A stretch of 64,000 bases of DNA, taken from Brienomyrus brachyistius (Eukaryota > Chordata > Actinopteri > Osteoglossiformes > Mormyridae). The translations under genes were made by a program, and so were the position numbers. The notes under the pieces were generated by a model that saw nothing but the letters and a program-made list of their open reading frames with translations, had not been told where the DNA came from and did no database searches. Shown here one piece after another: positions 58,563 to 64,000 of the stretch (positions are counted from its first letter, which is position 1; the number at the start of each line of letters is the position of its first letter). The stretch is taken from assembly GCF_023856365.1 (NCBI RefSeq), contig NC_064537.1, forward strand, positions 315,001 to 379,000, written 5' to 3'.

Positions 58563-60003
58563 TCTCCTGCTGATGCTTTTTGGCTTATCTGTCTACCCAG
58601 CGCTTACTGTACTACTCCTGCTGATGCTTTTTTACTTATCTGTCTACCCAGCGCTTACTGTACTACTCCTGCTGATGCTTTTTTGCTTATCTGTCTACCG
58701 AGGGCTTACTGTACTACTCCTGCTGATGCTTTTTTACTTATCTGTCTACCCAGCGCTTACTGTACTACTCCTGCTGATGCTTTTTTGCTTATCTGTCTAC
58801 CCAGCGCTTACTGTACTACTCCTGCTGATGCTTTTTTGCTTATCTGTCTACCCAGCGCTTACTGTACTACTCCTGCTGATGCTTTTTTGCTTATCTGTCT
58901 ACCCAGCGCTTACTGTACTACTCCTGCTGATGCTTTTTGGCTTATCTGTCTACCGAGGGCTTACTGTACTACTCCTGCTGATGCTTTTTGGCTTATCTGT
59001 CTACCGAGGGCTTACTGTACTACTCCTGCTGATGCTTTTTTGCTTATCTGTCTACCGAGGGCTTACTGTACTACTCCTGCTGATGCTTTTTGGCTTATCT
59101 GTCTACCGAGGGCTTACTGTACTACTCCTGCTGATGCTTTTTGGCTTATCTGTCTACAGAGGGCTTACTGTACTACTCCTGCTGATGCTTTTTTGGCTTA
59201 TCTGTCTACCGAGGGCTTACTGTACTACTCCTGCTGATGCTTTTTGGCTTATCTGTCTACAGAGGGCTTACTGTACTTCTCCTGCTGATGCTTTTTTACT
59301 TATCTGTCTACCGAGGGCTTACTGTACTTCTCCTGCTGATGCTTTTTTGCTTATCTGTCTACCGAGGGCTTACTGTACTACTCCTGCTGATGCTCTTTTG
59401 CTTATCTGTCTACCGAGCGCTTACTGTACTACTCCTGCTGATGCTTTTTTGCTTATCTGTCTACCGAGGGCTTACTGTACTACTCCTGCTGATGCTCTTT
59501 TGCTTATCTGTCTACCGAGGGCTTACTGTACTACTCCTGCTGATGCTCTTTTGCTTATCTGTCTACCGAGGGCTTACTGTACTACTCCTGCTGATGCTCT
59601 TTTGCTTATCTGTCTACCGAGGGCTTACTGTACTACTCCTGCTGATGCTCTTTTGCTTATCTGTCTACCGAGGGCTTACTGTACTACTCCTGCTGATGCT
59701 CTTTTGCTTATCTGTCTACCCAGCGCTTACTGTACTACTCCTGCTGATGCTCTTTGGCTTATCTGTCTACCCAGCGCTTACTGTACTACTCCTGCTGATG
59801 CTCTTTTGCTTATCTGTCTACCGAGGGCTTACTGTACTACTCCTGCTGATGCTTTTTTGCTTATCTGTCTACCCAGCGCTTACTGTACTACTCCTGCTGA
59901 TGCTTTTTTACTTATTTGTCTACCCAGCGCTTACTGTACTACTCCTGCTGATGCTTTTTTGCTTATCTGCCTACCCAGCGCTTACTGTACTACTCCTGCT
60001 GCT
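58562..60003. repeat. 51-bp minisatellite (about 28 copies) adjoining a LINE fragment
   Basis: Units CTGATGCTTTTTGGCTTATC, TGTCTACCCAGCGCTTACTG, TACTACTCCTG. Since 51 is 17 codons, one frame encodes LLLMLFGLSVYPALTVL repeats, very hydrophobic. An extra T near 59189 shifts the long frame from LLLMLF-type to ADAFLLICLPRAYCTTP-type repeats, both without stops. Variants CCCAGCGC and CGAGGGC, and CTTTTT and CTCTTTT, cluster in blocks. A gene is unlikely; the frame shift without any stop shows the repeats are open in more than one frame. Confidence 0.92.
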
Positions 60004-60638
60004 AAGTTTTTGTACCTTGACGTTACTTACAATTTACAGGCAATATACAATATATTTATTGCTTGGATTTGGTACTTTTACAGTACTGATATTTATATTC
60101 TTTTATTTCAATTTCCCTTATTCTTTGTATGCATGTGTGAGGTTTTAAATATAATGCGCCATTTGAGGTTAACGCCATTGCAGTTTAGTTGTGTTTGCAC
60201 AGTGACAGTGAAGGTCATGTTCAGTGTCATGAAGTGACTTCTTAGCTACAGAGTGTCAGGATACAAGCAGCCTGAGGGCAGGGAGCTTCCTCACTCTCCT
60301 GCTTTTGGCTTTCAATCTGTGGTAGCCACTCCCTGGTCTCAGCAGCTCGCCATGGTTCAGGTGGGCAAAGTCTTTTATTATTTTCACTGCTCCTGTGAGT
60401 GGCCTGCAGGTTCAGGAGATCACATTCCACATTCAGCCGAATACATCATCAAAATCAGGGTTTTAAGGGAAAACCCTGAAAATTAACATCAAAAACTCCC
60501 AAACAATCCAAAATAACAACAGAAAGGAAAGCAAAAAACAGAGAAAACACAACCGAAAACATGCCAAAGTCACATAAAATAAACACAGCAAAAATAAGAG
60601 GCAGAGAAAACACAATCAAATGTTCACACACTGATCAT
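60004..60638. other. Unassigned intergenic DNA
   Basis: No exon or known repeat is recognised; an A-rich segment lies at 60.48-60.60 kb. Confidence 0.35.
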
Positions 60639-60639
60639 A

Positions 60640-61072
60640 CAGAGGCATGGCGGCCTCATGCAGATGGTGATACATGTGCTGTAGCATGTGATACATAAAG
60701 ACTGACACTCAGGGGTGTAGGATCCAGGGGGACGTGTACCCCCAATATCTCATATTACTGTTCTGGATACATGCTGCAGATGTACAGGGGCATGGCGGCC
60801 ACATGCAGATGGTGATACATGTGCTGTAGCATGTGATACATAAAGACTGACACTCAGGGGTGTAGGATCCAGGGGGACGTGTACCCCCAATATCTCATAT
60901 TACTGTTCTGGATACATGCTGCAGATTTACAGAGGCATGGCGGCCTCATGCAGATGGTGATACATGTGCTGTAGCATGTGATACATAAAGACTGACACTC
61001 AGGGGTGTAGGATCCAGGGGGACGTGTACCCCCAATATCTCATATTACTGTTCTGGATACATGCTGATGTAC
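60640..61072. repeat. 145-bp tandem triplication
   Basis: Three head-to-tail copies start at about 60640, 60785 and 60930 (GGCATGGCGG at 60645, 60790 and 60935, allowing for one base). They differ at only a handful of positions, such as CCTCATG / CCACATG. Each carries GGGGGACGTGTACCCCCAAT. The near identity implies a very recent event or assembly duplication. Confidence 0.92.
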
Positions 61073-61339
61073 AGGAAACAGATTTCCAGGAAACAGATTT
61101 TGTACTGGCTACTACAGAGAAAATGCTGTGACAGTTTCTGATGCTTATCATTGTCACGCATGGATGATTGTATTGATTAGATTGAGTACTGCAAGTCACT
61201 GAGTTGCATATGATTAATGTGTATTGGCAAATTTCTCTTACTCCTCAAGGCTCAGACATGTCGGCTTTTGTAACTCCTGATGCCTTTATACAATACTTTG
61301 TTATGGCTTTTGCATTATGAAATGCCCTTGCTACTTTTC

Positions 61340-61700
61340 ATCCAACCATCCATCCATTTTCCAAACCGCTTATCCTACTGGGTCACAGGGGGTCCGGAGC
61401 CTATCCTGGAAGCAGTGGGCACGAGGCAGGGAACAACCCAGGATGGGGGGCCAGCCCATCGCAGGGCACACTCACACACCAGTCACTCACACATGCACTC
61501 CTATGGGCAATTTAGTAACTCCAATTAGCCTCAGCATGTTCTTGGACTGTGGGGGGAAACCGGAGTACCTGGAGGAAACCCCACGACGACATGGGGAGAA
61601 CATGCAAATTCCGCACACATGTAACCCAGGTGGAGACTCGAACCCAGGTCCCAGAGGTGTGAGGCAACAGTGCTAACCACTGCACCACCATGCCGCCCTC
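61340..61700. repeat. Dispersed fish repeat (CATCCATCC type), most complete copy
   Basis: Order of landmarks: CAACCATCCATCCATTTTCC, CCGCTTATCCTACTGGGTCA, CCGGAGCCTATCCTGGAAGC, GGAACAACCCAGGATGGGGG, TAGCCTCAGCATGTTCTTGG, GGAAACCGGAGTACCTGGAG, GAGAACATGCAAATTCCGCA, GTGAGGCAACAGTGCTAACC and ACTGCACCACCATGCCGCCC. The 19.3 kb copy lacks the middle section. Confidence 0.85.
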
Positions 61701-61893
61701 TGCTACTTGTCAGAGACTTGTTAATTTGGTGGTAGGAGATTATCCCAACTGCAGAGCTTATATTCATGATATTGTTGTACAGTCCTCTACTTAGTCTGAC
61801 CATATTTATACCTTGAAAAAGATGTTTGGACAACAAGCAAAGACATTCTTGACTTTCAATTTGGAAAATGTGTTACCTTGGAAAACTAAAGTA

Positions 61894-63259
61894 CAGGTGC
61901 TGGTCATATAATTAGAATATCTTGAAAAAGTTGATTTATTTCACTACTTCCATTCAAGAGGTGAAACCTGTATAATGTATACATTCATTCCACACGCATG
62001 GAGTCGATCAGTCTGTGGCACTGCTCAGGTCTTATGAGAGCCCAGGTTGCTCTGATAGTGGCCTTCAGCTCTTCTGTATTGTGGGTCTGGCATATCGCAT
62101 CTTCCTCTTCACAATAACCCATAGATTTTCAATGGGGTTAAGGTCATGCGAGTGTGCTGGCCAAGAACAGGGATACCATGGTCCTTAAACCAGGTACTGG
62201 TAGCTTTGACACTGTGTGCAGGTGCCAAGTCCTGTTGGAAAATGAAATCTGCATCTCCATAAAGTTAGTCAGCAGCAGGAAGCATGAAGTTCTCTAAAAC
62301 GTCCTGGTATACAGCTGCGTTGACCTTAGACCTCAGAAAACACAGTGGACCAACACCAGCAGATGACATGGCACCCCAAACCATCACTGACTGTGGAAAC
62401 TTTACACTGGACCTCAAGCAACGTGGATTCTGTGCCTCTCCTCTCTTCCTCCAGACTCTGGGACCCTGATGTCCAAAGGAAATGCAAAATTTACTTTCAT
62501 CAGAGGACATAACTTTGGACCACTCAGCAGCAGTCCAGTCCTTTTTGTCTTTAGCCCAGGCGAGACGCTTCTGACGCTGTCTGTTGTTCAAGAGTGGCTT
62601 GACACAAGGAATGCGAAAGCTGAGACCCATGTCTTGCATACGTCTGTGCGTAGTGGTTCTTGAAGCACTGACTCCAGCTGCAGTCCACTCTGTGAATCTC
62701 CCCCACATTTTTGAATGGCTTTTGTTTCACGATTCTCTCCAGGGTGCGGTCATCCCTATTGCTTGTACATTTTTTTCTGCCACATCTTTTCCTTCCCTTC
62801 GCCTCTCTATTAATGTGCTTGGACACAGAGCTCTGTGAACAGCCAGCCTCTTTTGCAATGACCTTTTGTGTCTTGCCCTCCTTGTGCAAGGTGTCAATGG
62901 TCGTCTTTTGGACAACTGTCAAATCAGCAGTCTTCCCCATGATTGTGTAGCCGACAGAACTAGACTGAGAGGCCATTTAAAGGCCTTTGCAGGTGTTTTG
63001 AGTTAATTAGCTGATTAGACTGTGGCACCAGGTGTCTTCAATACTGAACCTTTTCACAATATTCTAATTTTCTGAAATATTGAATTGGGGTTTTCATTAG
63101 TTGTCAGTTATAATCCTCAAAATTAAAAGAAATAAACACTGGAAATATGTCAGTCTGTGTGGAATGAATGTATACATTATACAAGTTTCACTTCTATAAA
63201 TGTAATTAGTGAAATAAATCAACTTTTTGGAGATATTCTAATTATATGACCGGCACCTG
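61894..63259 (-). mobile_element. Tc1-like DNA transposon with TA target duplication
   Basis: Terminal inverted repeats are CAGGTGCTGGTCATATAATT on the left and, in reverse, CAGGTGCCGGTCATATAATT on the right. The pairing continues for about 110 bases, through TTGATTTATTTCACT and GTATAATGTATACATTCATT. TA dinucleotides flank it at 61892-61893 and 63260-63261, as expected for Tc1/mariner. The element is 1366 bases long and holds one broken transposase gene on the minus strand. Confidence 0.93.
61985..62976 (-). pseudogene. Tc1-like transposase, disrupted
   Basis: The N-terminal helix-turn-helix part (62976-62551) reads MGKTADLTVVQKTTIDTLHK, EGKTQKVIAKEAGCSQSSVS and KHINREAKGRKRCGRKK. After a frameshift near residue 90 the catalytic part (62708-62265) reads SRTTTHRRMQDMGLSFRIPC, RLAWAKDKKDWTAAEWSKVM, SDESKFCI and VMVWGAMSSAGVGPLCFL. 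A stop follows FMLPAAD. Beyond it FIFQQDLAPAH and, in another frame, DLNPIENLWVIVKRKM are still legible. All three acidic catalytic positions can be seen but lie in different frames, so no active enzyme is made from this copy. Confidence 0.88.
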
Positions 63260-63261
63260 TA

Positions 63262-64000
63262 AGTCTTGTAAGCTCCTTTTTTCTGCAGTAGCTGCCTTTC
63301 TTCTCCACCACAAGAAAATGTTGTTCCTGTTTGGTTTTGTTAATCTTCTCCTAGGCGTCACCTGTCATCCCTACCTGAGTCTCGGGTTCATTTCCCCTTT
63401 GTTCCCCTGAGTTTCAAGTTCTGTTCATATAGTACAGGCACCTCAACACCCCTTTGTAAATAACCTCAGTGCAGTATTCCCTGCATTTGCTTCTTGTTCC
63501 TTATTCTACTGATGTAGTGTCGCCTCTGCTGAACTCCCCCGTGGACCAAAAGGGCAGGTATAGCGCCTGAGCTGCAGTGTCCATCAGACAGCGCCTGCGA
63601 CGCAGTGATGCAGTGTCCATCAGACAGCGCCTGCGACGCAGTGTCCATGCCAGGATATGGATAGGAGGACTGACCCCGGGGTGGATAAGGATCAGACATG
63701 GTCCTACTATTAAATAATAGAATAGATTTTAATGACCCTTGCAAGAAAACTTTTTTTTTTGGCAAATTCCATAATTCACCACCTATCAGGGCCCATCCCC
63801 CGACCTCCCAAAACAGAGCAGGTTGTTAACATTCACTAATAGAACGAGATTCACTCCATATCCATTTAAATGTGTGACTACAGGCATGTCTACGCATTGC
63901 TACCAAAAAAACATATTTCTACAAACAGCAAAATCTCAACCAGAAACTCACACATTCCAAACGTTCATCACCACAGAGAACTGTGTGTTTTACATCACTG
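63262..64000. other. Right flank with short tandem repeat
   Basis: A 36-base direct repeat (GCAGTGTCCATCAGACAGCG then CCTGCGACGCAGTGAT) is present about two and a half times at 63.57-63.65 kb. The preceding T-rich segment (63.35-63.46 kb) resembles retroelement leader DNA. No gene is recognised to the window end. Confidence 0.4.

Overview
The window is vertebrate nuclear DNA, almost certainly from a ray-finned (teleost-like) fish. The evidence is multi-exon genes with GT-AG introns, fish-typical dispersed repeats (Tc1 and hAT transposons, LINE fragments, tRNA-derived SINEs) and many minisatellites. It holds five protein-coding genes, all on the + strand. Three are multi-exon genes that can be rebuilt exon by exon with consistent splice phases. 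There is no bacterial or viral operon, CRISPR array or rRNA gene.

Layout. 1.7-9.5 kb: colgalt1, procollagen galactosyltransferase 1, 12 coding exons, ending in the ER-retention tetrapeptide HDEL. One extra C in a poly-C run in exon 5 breaks the frame as given. 11.6-13.5 kb: nxnl1, nucleoredoxin-like 1 (rod-derived cone viability factor), two exons. Reading into its intron gives a stop after seven codons, as for the known short secreted form. 23.7-29.3 kb: lpar2, lysophosphatidic acid receptor 2, two coding exons split in TM6, with a probable CpG-rich 5' exon near 18.7 kb. 46.6-50.5 kb: mvb12a, an ESCRT-I subunit, nine coding exons, 274 residues. 55.9-56.8 kb: p2ry11, a P2Y11-like nucleotide receptor in one coding exon. 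In human, COLGALT1, NXNL1, MVB12A and LPAR2 all lie in 19p13.11 and P2RY11 in 19p13.2, so the window looks like a conserved block of ancestral chromosome-19p-type linkage. The genes share no single pathway; the link is syntenic.

Between the genes the sequence is dominated by tandem repeats and decayed transposons. At least fifteen separate arrays are visible, with units of 30, 33, 37, 40, 42, 44, 46, 49, 51, 79 and 145 bp among others, together more than 10 kb. The most striking are a 46-bp array of about 41 copies, each carrying a G-quadruplex motif, at 21.0-22.9 kb; a 44-bp array of about 51 copies inside the lpar2 TM6 intron; a 42-bp array of about 55 copies open in several frames, with a 966-bp higher-order period; and a 51-bp array of about 28 copies fused to a LINE fragment. 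The very long open frames over these arrays are by-products of the repeats, not convincing genes. Transposons include an hAT-like element with an 8-bp target-site duplication nested in an older repeat, a Tc1-like element with inverted repeats over 100 bp and a broken transposase, and fragments of one LINE family at four sites.

I found no clearly new biological system. The points most worth checking are the colgalt1 frameshift, the G-quadruplex minisatellite upstream of lpar2, the conserved nxnl1 intron-retention isoform, the unassigned exon-like segment at 34.05 kb, and minisatellites that abut or sit inside transposons.
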